The notes: generated by a model not told the origin, from the sequence alone. 64,000 nucleotides of DNA from Girardinichthys multiradiatus (GCF_021462225.1 NC_061816.1:10999390-11063389); one strand, 5' to 3'; positions 1 through 35,789 are shown, counted from the stretch's first letter. Translations and numbers: made by a program.

Positions 1-660
1 TAAAAGAAAGGAAGAAAGGAATCAAGGTAGGACACAAGCAAGGAATGAATGATTAGGAAGAAGGAAGGACATGGAAGGAAATATGAAAAGGAGAAAGGAC
101 AAAATAAAGGAGGGGAAACAAGGAAGAAAGACATAAGGAAAGAACGACATGAAAGACGAAGGAAAGGAAAGGAGATGGAGAGAAACGAAAATGGAAGGAA
201 GGCAGGAAGTAAGGGAAAAATAAAAGAAGGACACAAGGATGGAAGAAAATGAAGACAAAGAAGGATTGGAAGAAGGACAAAAGGAACGGAGGACACAAGG
301 AAAAAGAAAGGACAAAAGGAAAGAAAGGACAGAAGAAAGGGAAGAAGGGACACCATAAGGAAGAAAAAGTACAAGGAGGGAAGGACAGAAAGGTTAAAGT
401 AAGGGCACAAGAATGAAAGGAAGAACAACAGGGAAGGAATAAAGGAGGGATAGAAGAAAGGAAACAGTTAAGGAGAATTAACAAAAAGAGAGGGAGCAAG
501 GGTACCAGGATGAAAAGGTGGACAGAATACAGGAAGGGGAGATAATACAAAAAGGGGGAAAGAGCAGGGAGACACAGAAGAATAGAGTCACATGGTGAAG
601 GAAGGACCCAACATAATTTTATGTATGGGATTAGAGGGATGATGGGACGGAGGAAAAGGT
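1..660. repeat. Degenerate GGAA/GAAAG purine-rich tandem tract in map4k4 intron
   Basis: More than 600 bases of almost pure purine on the plus strand, built from diverged GGAA/AAGG/ACAAGGA units. It is followed at about 680-772 by a short non-repetitive flank containing CACCTGGAAAATACTGAAAT and a further TTCCATAACTTTCCAG. Similar tract-plus-flank pairs occur at 4076-4560 and 46640-50850. Long reading frames across it are low-complexity and not genes. It lies in the intron downstream of the last visible map4k4 exon. Confidence 0.85.
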
Positions 661-759
661 GTGGATATACATGTATGTTTTCCATAATCTTGTTTTCCTT
701 TTACATACTTACCCACACCTGGAAAATACTGAAATCTTATTCCATAACTTTCCAGACTA

Positions 760-23868
<23,109 letters not shown>

Positions 23869-24110
23869 CTTTTCAAATAAAAGCCGGGCTTCCCTGTGAC
23901 TCTTCTAATTTTGGCCGCTGTATCATTTGCGTGGATTTTGTTTTAGGCAGATAAATTAAATATCTGGCGCCGGGTATTCCTCTCAACGGAATCCGCTGTT
24001 CAGCAGTGATCGCTCGGCTCCAGCTACTCCATGTTGAGGTGGCAGCGGGCTCCCTGTGCTGCTGCTGCTGCTGCTGCTTTCCCTCAGTGGTCAAGCTTCA
24101 TGGTCAATGT
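23869..24110 (-). promoter_or_regulatory. map4k4 5' untranslated leader with (CAG)7 run
   Basis: GC-richer sequence directly upstream of the map4k4 start codon. On the minus strand it carries seven AGC/CAG units (24058-24078). An ATG at 24099-24101 opens a five-codon reading frame that stops at 24084. The transcription start is not visible, so I cannot say whether these lie in the mRNA or in the promoter. A longer polyQ reading frame here begins at TTG, not ATG. Confidence 0.45.
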
Positions 24111-25805
24111 AAGACTTCCGGTTGATCGTTTCAAACTAAAAGCATCAAATATATCCGACAAAACGGTTTTACTTAGAATCTAAACATATTCAAATATGTT
24201 AATTAACAACATAGCTATATATAATTATCTGTGTGTTTTTCTGCTTATACTGCAATAAAAAAAAAACTGTAAAACATTCTATAGTAACAGGCTGTGTATG
24301 TACAGTATGTCAAGAAATCATTTCTGTTAAAATTGTGTCCTTTTACCATTTAGAAGAGGGGCTTTGTTTTTTGTGTATAATTTAGAAAATTATGAAAAAA
24401 TATGTTCACAATAATGTAATGTTCTTTTCATTATTCTACACTTTACACGTGATTCTGCCTTCCTCCTGACTGTGTTTGGGTCCTTTACCATTTTAACATA
24501 TGACATGTGTCTAATATGGATAATATCTTGCATCTGATTTTTGGGGGTCAACTGTCTCAGGTTTTGGATCTTGTTGCAGCTATACTATATATCTTTGTAA
24601 AAAATAACTTTGGTGTGGTTGTTTCTATTTTGTTTTGGGGCAGTTTTAACATTTTACTTCATGGCACAGTCATAGTTTGTGTCATTATTTCATGGCAATG
24701 TTGCCTCTCTTGATTGTTTTGTGTTATTTGGTATAGTTTAGTTGTTTAAGCCTATTGGGGTCAATTTAGGGTCATTATCAATTTCCTTTCAGACTGGTTT
24801 TACTAAGGATGTTTTTAGGCTGAATCTACGATATTAAGTTCATTTTTGAACAATGTATTTTTCCTTTTCTGTATAACAATGTATCTTTTATAGTCTTTTA
24901 TTCTTTCTGAGAAACATCAGAAAAATTATATCTGCTTTTCTTTTATGCTGAAGGTGAAGCTACCCCAGTAGACCTTCTCCTCTATCTGCTCTCCTCTGGC
25001 TTCACGCTGTTTTGAAGAATCCCCCTAACACAGGAAGCCGGTTGGCTGCTTACAGAGAGATTAGGGCTGGGTCTCTCCTCAGTGAGTGTGGATACAATGA
25101 TGATAACACACAATTCCTCTCTGAATTGTCGAACCAACATCAGCCTGCTGGTGTTTACACAAAGCAACTTAGCAGGAAGATAAGCGAGCCAGGGTCAGTC
25201 TGGAAGCCTGGATCCTTGATCACACAACATCCACACGAACAAGTGCACATAGAGACCTAAAATGTCTACATTGTAGCCATGGGTGTGGCAGGTAAGCAGA
25301 ATCAGGAGGGATGTTGTGTCTGCACAGTGGAGACATGGGAGAAATTTGGGAACAAATAAATAAGGGTTTCAACCTTTTACATTTGCGTGTTTTTGCTGGA
25401 ATCATCATTCCAGAACTTATTACCAGCTTATTAATAAAAAAGTTAAAAATGAATAGTTTTGCAGGGCTTCCGGTTGTACTAAAAGGTGCAAGTTCTGCAA
25501 ACCTCACTCACTTTATTGATCTATTTCAATCCCTGCTCTGCATCTCTATCTCAAGTCATTCTGCAGTTGCACACATTGTTATAAATCATACTAGTATACA
25601 TTCATGCTCTGAATGCTTTCTAATAAAGCCAAAGCATGAGGCAGGGAGATGATTAATTACCACAACAGCACAAATAAAATGTCCAAACAGAGAAAGCGTG
25701 TCTGTTGCTTGAACAAACGTTCCCAAGACATGCAAATAAAAAGACAGGTGGAACCAGTTGAGTAGGCTGGGAGAAAAGCAGCCAGGCTGAGAAGAGGCGC
25801 ACAGA

Positions 25806-26345
25806 GACCCTGTACATTTTCACATTTTGCCCTGTTACACCACAAAATTCAATGTATTTTATTGGGATTTTATGTAGTAAACTAACACAAGGTGAAGGAA
25901 AAGGAAAATCAGAAAAATATGGCAAAACAAATATGGCAATCATTTGTGTTCATACCACCACTGATACACCTACATAAAAGGCAATGCAGCTAATTATCTT
26001 TAGAAATCATGTAATTAGTCCACCTGTGTGTAATTTCATTTGAAAGCCTCAGAGAATTGTTAAAGAACATTAGTGAACCAAAAATATTTTAAGTTATATC
26101 CCAGGCTTTCACCAACTCGTTAAGCACTTTTCAGTCTATCATATGAACATGGAAAGAGTATGGCAGAAATGCTAGCAGTCAATATGCACTGTGCGTTATG
26201 GAAATCTAACACTGCACATTACCTTGAACATGCCACCACACCATAAAACATAGTGGTGGCAGCATTATGGTGTGGGGATGCTGGTCAAAGTTGGTGGGAA
26301 CATGAAAGGAGCTAAATACAGGATAATCCTGGAGAAAACCCTTCT
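25806..26345 (+). mobile_element. Tc1-like element remnant, 5' half
   Basis: The terminal-type sequence (TTTTATTGGGATTTTATGTAGTAAAC) is followed by transposase-like DNA reading TAHYLEHATTP and GGSIMVWGCWS, the region around the first catalytic aspartate in Tc1 elements. Homology stops abruptly near 26345. Full of stops and clearly dead. Confidence 0.55.
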
Positions 26346-26762
26346 AGGGCTGCAAAAATTAGCCATACATTAGCCCAAACAAAGATGCCACAAACCAAAC
26401 TTGAACGTTTGTCAGCTAATAATTTAATAAAACTGCATTATGCTCTTCAACTTGTGTTGATATGTGATTAGTTTTATCCTAAGTCCATAGGATGTTTGTT
26501 TTGCCCACAGAACATGTGACATTTATGAATCCAATATTTTACTGCAACAGCACCATGCGGTGGCGTTAAGATGAAAGGTTCATCGAGGTTTAAAACTGTG
26601 GTCCCTATTCATTTTAAGTACATTACCGCCACCTTGAGGATGTTTGGTCTTACTGCACCCCTGGACATCCTTCAGTGACATTTGAACCCTGTGTTGACTA
26701 TTATGTCTCTTGTGGCTGAATGTTGCCTTAAGGTATTTTAAATATTGCAACATCCTGTGTAA

Positions 26763-26786
26763 TATATATATATATATATATATATA
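26763..26786. repeat. (TA)12 microsatellite
   Basis: Uninterrupted TA dinucleotide run seen directly. Confidence 0.95.
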
Positions 26787-27559
26787 CATAAAAGATCCTA
26801 ATTTGTAATATTTATTATTAGGTAGAAACTGCATTTTAAAGTTATCCATCCGGCTAACCTTTCGATCTATCATCAATAATAAATCAACAGTATTTTAAGT
26901 GGGATACTCTAGATCTCCATCCATTTGCTTATCTGAGGTCAGGTCATTGGGGTAACAGAAGGAAAACCAAGACATCCCTCTGCCCAGTGACATTTTCCAG
27001 TTCATTCAAGTTAATCCCAGTGCATTCCTAGGAAAGAAGGGATACATCCACTTAGCAGGTTCTGGGTCTGGCCAGAAATCCATGTCAAAACCATCCTATT
27101 AATTGGGATTTCTTCACCCTCTCTCAAAGGGAAACTTACAGAGATATGGTTTCCTTACAGATAGGTATCTCATGAACACAGGTGAGAGTAAGAACATAGA
27201 CAGAATGGTAACTTCACTATCCGTCCTGCCATCCCTCACAAGAACAACTCCATGATACCTAAACTCCTCTGTTTGAGGCAAAGAGTAATTCATAACTATA
27301 AGGGAGCAATCGCCATTTTTCCAGCTGAGAATCATGACCTCTGACGTATTTCCCAAAAGTCAGGGTTTGGGACCCTTCTGTGGGTCATATTATATATGCT
27401 TTTCTGTAAATGTATTTACATTTTGGAAGGAAATTCTGTTGTTTGTATGTTGAAGTATTGATAATACAACAGAGAAATTCAGGGATTCCCTCTAATCTAC
27501 ATAGGGTAAAATTAAACATAGACTTAAATGTATCTTTCTTAGCAGGATGTAAAATAAAG

Positions 27560-28320
27560 TTTTTGTTCATCAATCATTGTTGGTTGGGGCAGTCCAGTTT
27601 TAATGCTGTTTGGGCTTATTGAACTGCTGGAACAAACAATTTTGTTCAAGTTGCAACCATCTGACCCAAACTGCCGCCCTCCGTTGAAAGAGGAATTAGT
27701 GAGTTTGATAAAGAACAACCAAGCAATCATCAGCTGGAAGATGCTGGAACACCACAGTCGCTGTCCACAAGAACGCCTGTTTAACATCAAATATGGACAA
27801 GAGGGTACTTACCAAGATACATTGCATCCAAAACTGATGCATCAGGCTGGACTAAATTGGAAAAGCCAAATGCCTCCTGGAGAAAAGCTTAAAGCTCAGA
27901 AGAAACAAAGACTGAGATGTTTGTAAGACACAAGATGAGGCTTGCAAGCTTAATACTTTTCCAACCGTTATGCATGGTGGCAGTAGCTTCATGCTGAGGG
28001 TCTGTTTTCCTACCAGTGGAGCATTGCAAAACTGGATGGAACAATCAAGGTGGACAACCTCCAAATTAAACTTCGCCTTAAATCAGCAGCTAGATGGCCG
28101 GAGCTTGGTAACAATTAGGTGTTTCAAAAGAACAATGATCAAAACTGACCTGGATTGGGTAAAGCACAACGACATAAGGCTCTGGAACGTCCCCGAACTC
28201 AACTCTTTTTGGACCATACTCGAAAGCCGAGTCAGCGCCAGGAAACGACAAATAAAAATTTGTTGTACCTTTTCTGAAAGGAATAACAGTAAAACGTCCA
28301 GCCAGAGCTAAGTCAGAAGC
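27560..28320 (+). mobile_element. Degraded Tc1-like transposase remnant
   Basis: Around 27965-28050 the plus strand reads VMHGGSSFMLRVCFPTSGAL, similar to the Tc1 motif with GGGSIMLWGCFSASG. Flanking open frames (27603-27926, 27970-28311) are probably remains of the same transposase. No terminal repeats were located. Confidence 0.45.
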
Positions 28321-28614
28321 TTGTTAATGGCTGTACAAAGTGGGTGGTGCTTCTGCAACTTGCAAAGAAGCATTCTCCCAAGATATTAGGACTATATGAA
28401 TACAATTGCACCTTTATGTACCTATGTAGATAATACTTCCTCTCTGACAAAAGAACTGGTCAAATGCATCTTTAAAAGCCCAAAACGAAGATGACATCCA
28501 TACTGATTGAAACTTTGCAATATTTTTTTGGATAACTCAAAAGCAACACTAAAATACCTAGAAAGAATTAGAAAATATTAAAGGAAACCACCAAACCAGT
28601 ATTTTACACACGTC

Positions 28615-28620
28615 TTTATT
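28615..28620 (-). terminator. Possible chst10 polyadenylation signal
   Basis: TTTATT on the plus strand (AATAAA on the minus strand), about 950 bases past the chst10 stop. This would give a 3' UTR of normal length. Nothing else confirms use of this site. Confidence 0.3.
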
Positions 28621-29135
28621 TAAATGCAGTCTATAAAACACACCCACCCACAGGGAGCCAACCCCAGTCACCAAGTTAATATCATCAATAGTAACATTTA
28701 ATACAAATGTTTAATTGCAAGTCATGTTAAGAACATTTAAGTGTTACACTTCTTGTAGAAAAAAAGAGCTTTGAAAATCCAGTGTCGGTTTTTCTTTGCA
28801 GCAGCAGAACAATGGTAGTCAGCTTTTCAGGCCGTTACTGCAACAATATGACCATAAGTTTCTGTTTTACAAGACATTCATTTGTCTTGGTAGAAGGAAA
28901 CATCATTATAAAAATGTAAAAAGTTAATGCTGCGCGAGAAGTCATAAAAACCTCAGTTTGTCCTTCGCTTGTTCTTCAAAGAGCAGCTTCAGTCACACAG
29001 CTGCACAGGTGCATCTGAAAACATTTTATATCATTAAGAAGTTTAAATATATTACAAAAAAAAACTACCTCTGTGTGTAATTAACCTTTATGGTACACAA
29101 GGTTGAACTGAACTACTCAAGTAAACGTTTTCAGT

Positions 29136-29185
29136 CAGTCAGTCATTTTCTACCGCTTATTCCATAGTGGGTCGCGGTAAACGTT
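29136..29185. mobile_element. LINE/SINE 3'-tail fragment
   Basis: CTACCGCTTATTCCATAGTGGGTCGCGG resembles the 3' tails of fish L2-type elements. Compare the end of the LINE at 47.88 kb, which reads CTTCCGCTTATCCGGGACCGGGTCGCGG in the same orientation. A short truncated copy, probably within the chst10 3' UTR. Confidence 0.55.
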
Positions 29186-29565
29186 TCCAATGATATTCAA
29201 ATTTATGAAGATGCACCTGCAGCATCATCAGTAACTCCCACCTACAGGACGAATCCCTGAACCTGGTGTTCCAGAAAGTGCAATAACACAGCTACATTGA
29301 CAGAGCTATAGGCCTGTATCACAGATGATAAGATCTCAGGCAGGGGTATTAACTATAAGAGGGTAAATGTGTTCTTCATTTGATTTATACCTGCTTTGGA
29401 TTATTATACACCTCCCCCCAACGTCTGTGCCCAAAAAAACTCCTAAATAAATACACTGATCTTAGGGGAAACCATGAGAATAAAAGCAGGGATTAACTTT
29501 TAAAGTCAGCTGTTCCTGTGACACACAGGATGCTGCATTTCAGTTTTTTATCTGTGCTAAACGAT

Positions 29566-32500
29566 TCAGTTCAGTAAAAACTCTGGAGTCGGGTAACCAA
29601 ACAGTTGGAAGTCGCCGTGATATCGTGCATAAAGACGCCTGATGTCCCGTTTGCTGATCCCTGAGAAGTAGTTCTCCACCTTGGTCCTGTTGTAGCGGGT
29701 GATGCCCGGAGGAATGGCCGGATACGACACCAGCTGGTCGATGCCGGCCGCTCTCAGGATGTACGCTGCGTCGTGCTCCAGAGTCTCGTGGTGCCCGACC
29801 ACGCTGTAGTTTATCTCACACGGCGCACACAGCTCCGTGTATGTTACCCAGTGGATAATGTGTTCGCCGAACTGCCGGTCCATTCGCCGCCGGCCCTCAG
29901 CGTCTCCTAGGTAACGGACGAAGTCCTCAAAGTGCAGACCGGAGGTGGCGAGGTCGCTGTCGCGGTGGATTCTGCGGTACTTACGTATGATGGCCGGGGC
30001 GATGTCGTGCTTGTACCAAGGCTCGAAGCGGGGGTTCTTCACAAACTTGTCCTTGAATGCAGAAATGAGACGTTCGAAGGGGTCTCTCACGATGAAGAAC
30101 TTAAAGTAAGCGTTTAATCTATTGAGGCAGACAGCGAGGAGTCACAGGTTAATTTCTAAACACCAATCTACAAGCCAACGTCTTATAGCTTTTTCACAAT
30201 GTCATCTCTCTTATGTGCTGATTCAATGCTCAGATGTGAGTACAGTGGATATATAAAGATTACACAACCCATTTTTGAAATTGTGACCCTTTCCTGACCG
30301 ATACCTTTGTGTGATGAGATTGCCAAGATCATTTGCAAAATCTCTACACACAGGAAAATCCTAAAATGGCAGCTGAACTTTTACATCCCAAAACCTCGTC
30401 TTTTTAACAGAGGTGTGCAGACCTCTTACAGGTCCTTCTCAAAATATTAGCATATTGTGATAAAGTTCATTATTTTCCATAATGTCATGATGAAAATTTA
30501 ACATTCATATATTTTAGATTCATTGCACACTAACTGAAATATTTCAGGTCTTTTATTGTCTTAATACGGATGATTTTGGCATACAGCTCATGAAAACCCA
30601 AAATTCCTATCTCACAAAATTAGCATATTTCATCCGACCAATAAAAGAAAAGTGTTTTTAATACAAAAAACGTCAACCTTCAAATAATCATGTACAGTTA
30701 TGCACTCAATACTTGGTCAGGAATCCTTTGGCAGAAATGACTGCTTCAATGCGGCGTGGCATGGAGGCAATCAGCCTGTGGCACTGCTGAGGTCTTATGG
30801 AGGCCCAGGATGCTTCGATAGCGGCCTTTAGCTCATCCAGAGTGTTGGGTCTTGAGTCTCTCAACGTTCTCTTCACAATATCCCACAGATTCTCTATGGG
30901 GTTCAGGTCAGGAGAGTTGGCAGGCCAATTGAGCACAGTGATACCATGGTCAGTAAACCATTTACCAGTGGTTTTGGCACTGTGAGCAGGTGCCAGGTCG
31001 TGCTGAAAAATGAAATCTTCATCTCCATAAAGCTTTTCAGCAGATGGAAGCATGAAGTGCTCCAAAATCTCCTGATAGCTAGCTGCATTGACCCTGCCCT
31101 TGATAAAACACAGTGGACCAACACCAGCAGCTGACACGGCACCCCAGACCATCACTGACTGTGGGTACTTGACACTGGACTTCTGGCATTTTGGCATTTC
31201 CTTCTCCCCAGTCTTCCTCCAGACTCTGGCACCTTGATTTCCGAATGACATGCAGAATTTGCTTTCATCCGAAAAAAGTACTTTGGACCACTGAGCAACA
31301 GTCCAGTGCTGCTTCTCTGTAGCCCAGGTCTGGGGAATGCGGCACCTGTAGCCCATTTCCTGCACACGCCTGTGCACGGTGGCTCTGGATGTTTCTACTC
31401 CAGACTCAGTCCACTGCTTCCGCAGGTCCCCCAAGGTCTGGAATCGGCCCTTCTCCACAATCTTCCTCAGGGTCCGGTCACCTCTTCTCATTGTGCAGCG
31501 TTTTCTGCCACACTTTTTCCTTCCCACAGACTTCCCACTGAGGTGCCTTGATACAGCACTCTAGGAACAGCCTATTCGTTCAGAAATTTCTTTCTGTGTC
31601 TTACCCTCTTGCTTGAGCGTGTCAATAGTAGCCTTCTGGACAGCAGTCAGGTCGGCAGTCTTACCCATGATTGGGGTTTTGAGTGATGAACCAGGCTGGG
31701 AGTTTTAAAGGCCTCAGGAATCTTTTGCAGGTGTTTAGAGTTAACTCGTTGATTCAGATGATTAGGTTCATAGCTCGTTTAGAGACCCTTTTAATGATAT
31801 GCTAATTTTGTGAGATAGGAATTTTGGGTTTTCATGAGCTGTATGCCGAAATCATCCGTATTAAGACAATAAAAGACCTGAAATATTTCAGTTAGTGTGC
31901 AATGAATCTAAAATATATGAATGTTAAATTTTCATCATTATATTATGGAAAATAATGAACTTTATCACAATATGCTAATATTTTGAGAAGGACCTGTATA
32001 TCCTCTGTACTAACAGAAAAACTGTTATCATCTGCCTAAGGGATGCTCCACATAATAAACAGCACCAACCTTTGAGTTATTTCCTGTGGGGAGAATGATG
32101 AGAGGCGGGGCAGACCATTTTTCTCGTGGTCGTGAACGAGATTTTCTGGAATCTCCTCCACGCTGGAAAAACCTCCTGCAGCAGCAACATAAACCAGAAA
32201 CCTTCTAAACTTCAAATAGGTTCAAAACGTGGCTTAATTCTTTGAATACCCACCGCAACACCATTAAATATGCACAATCCAACCCGTACTCACCATTGAG
32301 CACAATGAGGACCTTCTTCCATTGTGTGTTACCCACTTTAGGCGTCTGGCAGAACAAGATGTTGCGTTTGTCACAGACAAAGATACGGTCGAGGACAAAC
32401 TTGCTGATAGAGACATGAGTCAAATTTCTCAGGCTGCTGTTCTTACACACAGCTGATAGATGCTCTATTCGTTTCTCAGACACTTCCTGCCAATTCGCCA

Positions 32501-34931
32501 CCGTGAGCGATACCGAGCGCTGAGACAAAAGACACAAGCAAAAAACCTGATATGGACTGAATTTCACTACATCTGTGCTCGTGAGGAGAAAAAGGGGAAA
32601 AGTATGTGACAATAATCTGAAATACGTCGGTCACCTGATGTGATGGCGTCTGAGTATGTTTTATCGGGCTCAGCACAGAAGCTGCTTTCAACACCTTTGT
32701 ATCTCCCACTGTCCAACTTTGTCCAGGTGTCTTCCTGTAACCTGGGAAAACACAAAACAGAGTGAAACGTTTGTCTGAGATTTAAGTAGGAAGGACAAAA
32801 TGAAATAAATCATTCCAACAGTTGCATAAAGGCCCTTCATCATACTTTTTAATGCCAGAGGAAACACAAAATACATTTTTCAAATGATGATTTCATTTAC
32901 TAAGCGAAAAACGTTATCCAACTCAAACTAACCCTATGTGAGAGAGCAACTGCTTTGCAAACTTAACAGATTGTGCAGAGAGTGTTTTACACTATGGAGG
33001 AATTTTGGTCCACTCAATGCCCTGTCTAAATTCATAACACAGCATCTTAATTGGTTTTAAGTCCAGACTTTGACTAGGCCATTCAGGGAAAAACTGGCTG
33101 GTCTGCTTTGGATCACTATGCTGCAGCATAGCTCAAGTCACAAACTGATGACTGGACATTCTCCTCCTGGATTTGTGGTTTCTCCAATCAGAGCAAGTTG
33201 TCCACACCATCACACTACCACCACCTCCATGTCTGACTGTTGGTGTGATGTTGAATGAACTCTGACCTTGAGCAAAGGAAGTGAGACCTGCAGAGCTTTA
33301 GATGTTGTTTTGCATCCTGATGTGTTGTTTGCAGTAATTTTCCTCTTATTTATCTCAAGTTGTATTGAATCATGCATCTAAATTAGAAGCTTTAGATGAG
33401 ATTATCTTGAAACAGTATGAGGCAACATGTATGGAAATTATTTTAATTTATAACCATCGTCAAATCAATAAAATGCACAAACCACCAAGCATTGAGAATG
33501 GAGGGTACTGTTGAAAGTACCCTCCACTTGAAGGTGGATGTTACCAGAAAATAGCCTAAAAAAGGTAAAACCTTAAGTTAAATTAAAACAAACTAAAATC
33601 TTAAACTGTAATATATACATGGAGAATTACGACAACTATACTTCACTGTTGTTAACAAAAAAGATATATTTAAAAGAAAGTAAAGTTGGCTTTGGTGTTA
33701 TTATTAATTCAAAGGCTAAGAAATCGAGTTTTTAATACTATCGAGTGCGATGGCTAAAAACATCTCATTAAAACAGGAAAAAGAGCACTTTAGGCATGGA
33801 AGTAGCCTTAAAAGGTTTTACAAAATACACTACTGGTCAAAAGTTTTAGAAACACTTTCTCATTTAATGGTTTTCTTCATGTTTATGACTATTTACATTT
33901 TACGTAGATTCTCACCGAAGCCATCAGTATGTAAATGAACACATATGGAATTATGTTGCAAACAAAAAAAAATTGTAAAAGAACTTGAATTATGTTTTAT
34001 ACTTTAGATTCCTTAAAGGAGCCGCCCTTTGCTGTGATCACTGAAATATTAACCTTTGGCCGTCTCTCGTTGAACCTCTGGGACGTTCTTTCAAGACTCT
34101 TTGGAAAACTATTTCAGGCGACCTCCTCATGAAGCTCATGGAGAGAACGCTAAGAGAGCAAAGCAGTCATCAAAGCAAAGGGTGGATTATTTTGAAAACT
34201 CAAAAATATTAAACTATTTAAAGTTATTTCACACTTTTTGTTTACTATATAATTCCATGTGTCTTCATTCAGTTTTCATGTTTTTGTTAAAAATCTACAA
34301 TGCAAATAGTCATGAAAAAAAAGAGACCAACTAAGTGAGAAACGTTTGACCGGTAGTGTATAATAGAGCAAAAATCAAACGCACCATAACAAATAAACAA
34401 AAAGCTGTTTATCAGGTTCTCATGATATTATTAATAAAAACGATAAGAATATAAACAATTTTCAACATTATAGTTTGCTATGTAAAAACAGCAACTTTAA
34501 AAAGTTAAACAAATTAAAAGGTTAGCGTGAGACAATATTTTGGAGTTTGAAATAAAAGTGTTACAGAATGGCCAGCTGGAGCTCGACTTTAGTCAGATTA
34601 GACATGACATGTTGGACACATTGATGCTTCAAAACACGATGAAAGATTTTGGTGCCAATTCCTCTCAAAATGTTGCAAAATGTCCTGTATGCACCAAGTC
34701 CTTTTAGCATCAGTTTATAAATAAAACTTCAGGTCGGGCTTCAGGCACACACGTAAAAAAAAAACTTAAAACTTATTTTTTTTAAAACAAGGGAAAGAAG
34801 CAGATTAAAGTAGCCTAAATGGGCGCATGTAATTTACCTTCAACAGTTTTTAAGCTGATGAATTTACTGACAAACATGAGGACGACCAGGACCCAGCCAC
34901 AAGCCCCGAGGAGCAGCAATTGGTGCCGCAT
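29566..34931 (-). CDS. chst10: Carbohydrate sulfotransferase 10 (HNK-1 sulfotransferase), complete
   Basis: Golgi type II membrane enzyme that transfers sulfate from PAPS to the 3-position of terminal glucuronic acid, making the HNK-1 epitope. Five coding exons: 34838-34931, 32635-32741, 32294-32519, 32070-32175, 29566-30118. All borders are GT-AG and phases join, giving 361 codons plus stop, near the family's usual size of about 356. Residues 4-24 form the signal-anchor (HQLLLLGACGWVLVVLMFV). The 5'-phosphosulfate loop is TPKVGNTQWKK at about 126-136, and the 3'-phosphate site is RDPFERLISAF from 189. N-glycosylation sequons NSS, NLT and NRT are visible. The C-terminus EFLLN is conserved. 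The stem encoded by exon 2 (about residues 32-67) is poorly conserved, so its reading is the least certain. Intron 4 (1,951 bp) is mostly a Tc1 transposon. Confidence 0.96.
30429..31996 (-). mobile_element. Tc1-like transposon family 1, copy B (1568 bp)
   Basis: Bounded by TA at 30427-30428 and 31997-31998, with perfect CAGGTCCTTCTCAAAATATT ends and about 200-bp inverted repeats. It sits in chst10 intron 4 in the same orientation as the gene and makes up about 80% of that intron. It is shorter than copy A mainly through a 42-bp deletion inside the transposase. Confidence 0.96.
30706..31668 (-). pseudogene. Tc1-like transposase, copy B (one nonsense, 42-bp in-frame deletion)
   Basis: Open in one frame from ATG at 31668 to the stop at 30706 except for a single TAG at 31561-31563, where copies A and C have CAG in the GCSQSAVSRHL helix-turn-helix. 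A 42-bp in-frame deletion removes 14 residues present in copies A and C, between RCRIPQ and TWATEKQ. The catalytic region is intact in frame: SDESKF, QHDLAPAH and PDLNPIENLWD, with DD34E spacing. The best preserved of the three copies, still not functional as read. Confidence 0.95.
33000..33270 (-). mobile_element. Tc1-like remnant in chst10 intron 1
   Basis: The plus strand carries GACTAGGCCATTCAGGG, TGGATCACTATGCTGCAGCA and CACACCATCACACTACCACC. In Tc1 elements these correspond, on the opposite strand, to the transposase catalytic region. Heavily decayed. Confidence 0.45.
33828..34358. mobile_element. Non-autonomous Tc1-like element (531 bp)
   Basis: Ends CACTACTGGTCAAAAGTTTT and (inverted) CACTACCGGTCAAACGTTTC are terminal inverted repeats, flanked by TA at 33826-33827 and 34359-34360. 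The interior is too short for a transposase. It lies in chst10 intron 1. Confidence 0.85.
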
Positions 34932-35789
34932 GATGTGCACATCAGCCCACGGCCATGGAAAGAGGAAGCGCGCACCTGGACAGAGGTTTATAATACACAC
35001 AGAAACGACACGCCTAAAACATGACGCTATCCATGTCATAGGGGGATTCAATTACGTATTGACACGAAGAATCCCTAAACGGTACATAGAGTTTTATGAA
35101 ATATTAGTTATTTCAGATACAGCAGCTTATTTAAATTTTCTTTAATTGGCTAGCTAGGTATCTCGCCCGTTAGAAAGCCACGCCTGCTTGTTCCTGACAA
35201 TCAGCAGACCTCTTAGTTCATCTCTGATGTCCATAAAAACCAAACAAAGCAGACAAAGAGCCAGTTATGCACTTCCTCTTACCTTTATGTACACGTACAG
35301 CTAGCTCGCAGCTAAACTAAATAAGGAGTCGACGCTACCGAAGCTAATGTGTCGGTTTTTCTCTACATCCGACTGGAAACAAAATGAACACCTCCCCCTG
35401 GCGACAGGATCGTGTCACTGCATAACAGTTTTTTAGTCCGGTTATTCCTGGTACAAAGGAGACGTGCATGGATGGAATGGTGCGAGGAAAACGAAAATTA
35501 GATATAACATCGTAGATAGATATTTAATTTTTTTTTTTTAACGTGTATGACAAGTTTTTTTGTTTTTTTTATACTAGAGCCACGGTTACAAAATTGTGGA
35601 CCTGTTTTCTTCAGCTTTAAAATACCTGAAAATAAAACATTTGAGTAAAGACATAATTTAATTGCATCATTTGACCAATGTATAAGGCCATTTTCCGATT
35701 AGGACATTCTTACACATAAATGTAAACCATGATCTAAACAAATCTATTTTAACTTTGACTGTTTAGGGCTATGGTTAAGGTCAACCTTT

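Larger units (their letters stand above)
24111..28600. other. Intergenic region between map4k4 and chst10
   Basis: No conserved gene is seen. Contents are AT-rich DNA at 24.1-25.8 kb with nothing recognised, a Tc1 remnant at 25.8-26.3 kb, a (TA)12 run, and a second transposase remnant at 27.6-28.3 kb. Confidence 0.7.

Noticed and set aside
53..685. 210-codon minus-strand frame at the left edge
   Set aside because: Same artefact over the 1-660 purine tract.
23873..24094. 73-codon polyQ-containing frame ending just before the map4k4 start, as an upstream ORF
   Set aside because: The frame opens with TTG, not ATG. Only a five-codon ATG frame is present there.
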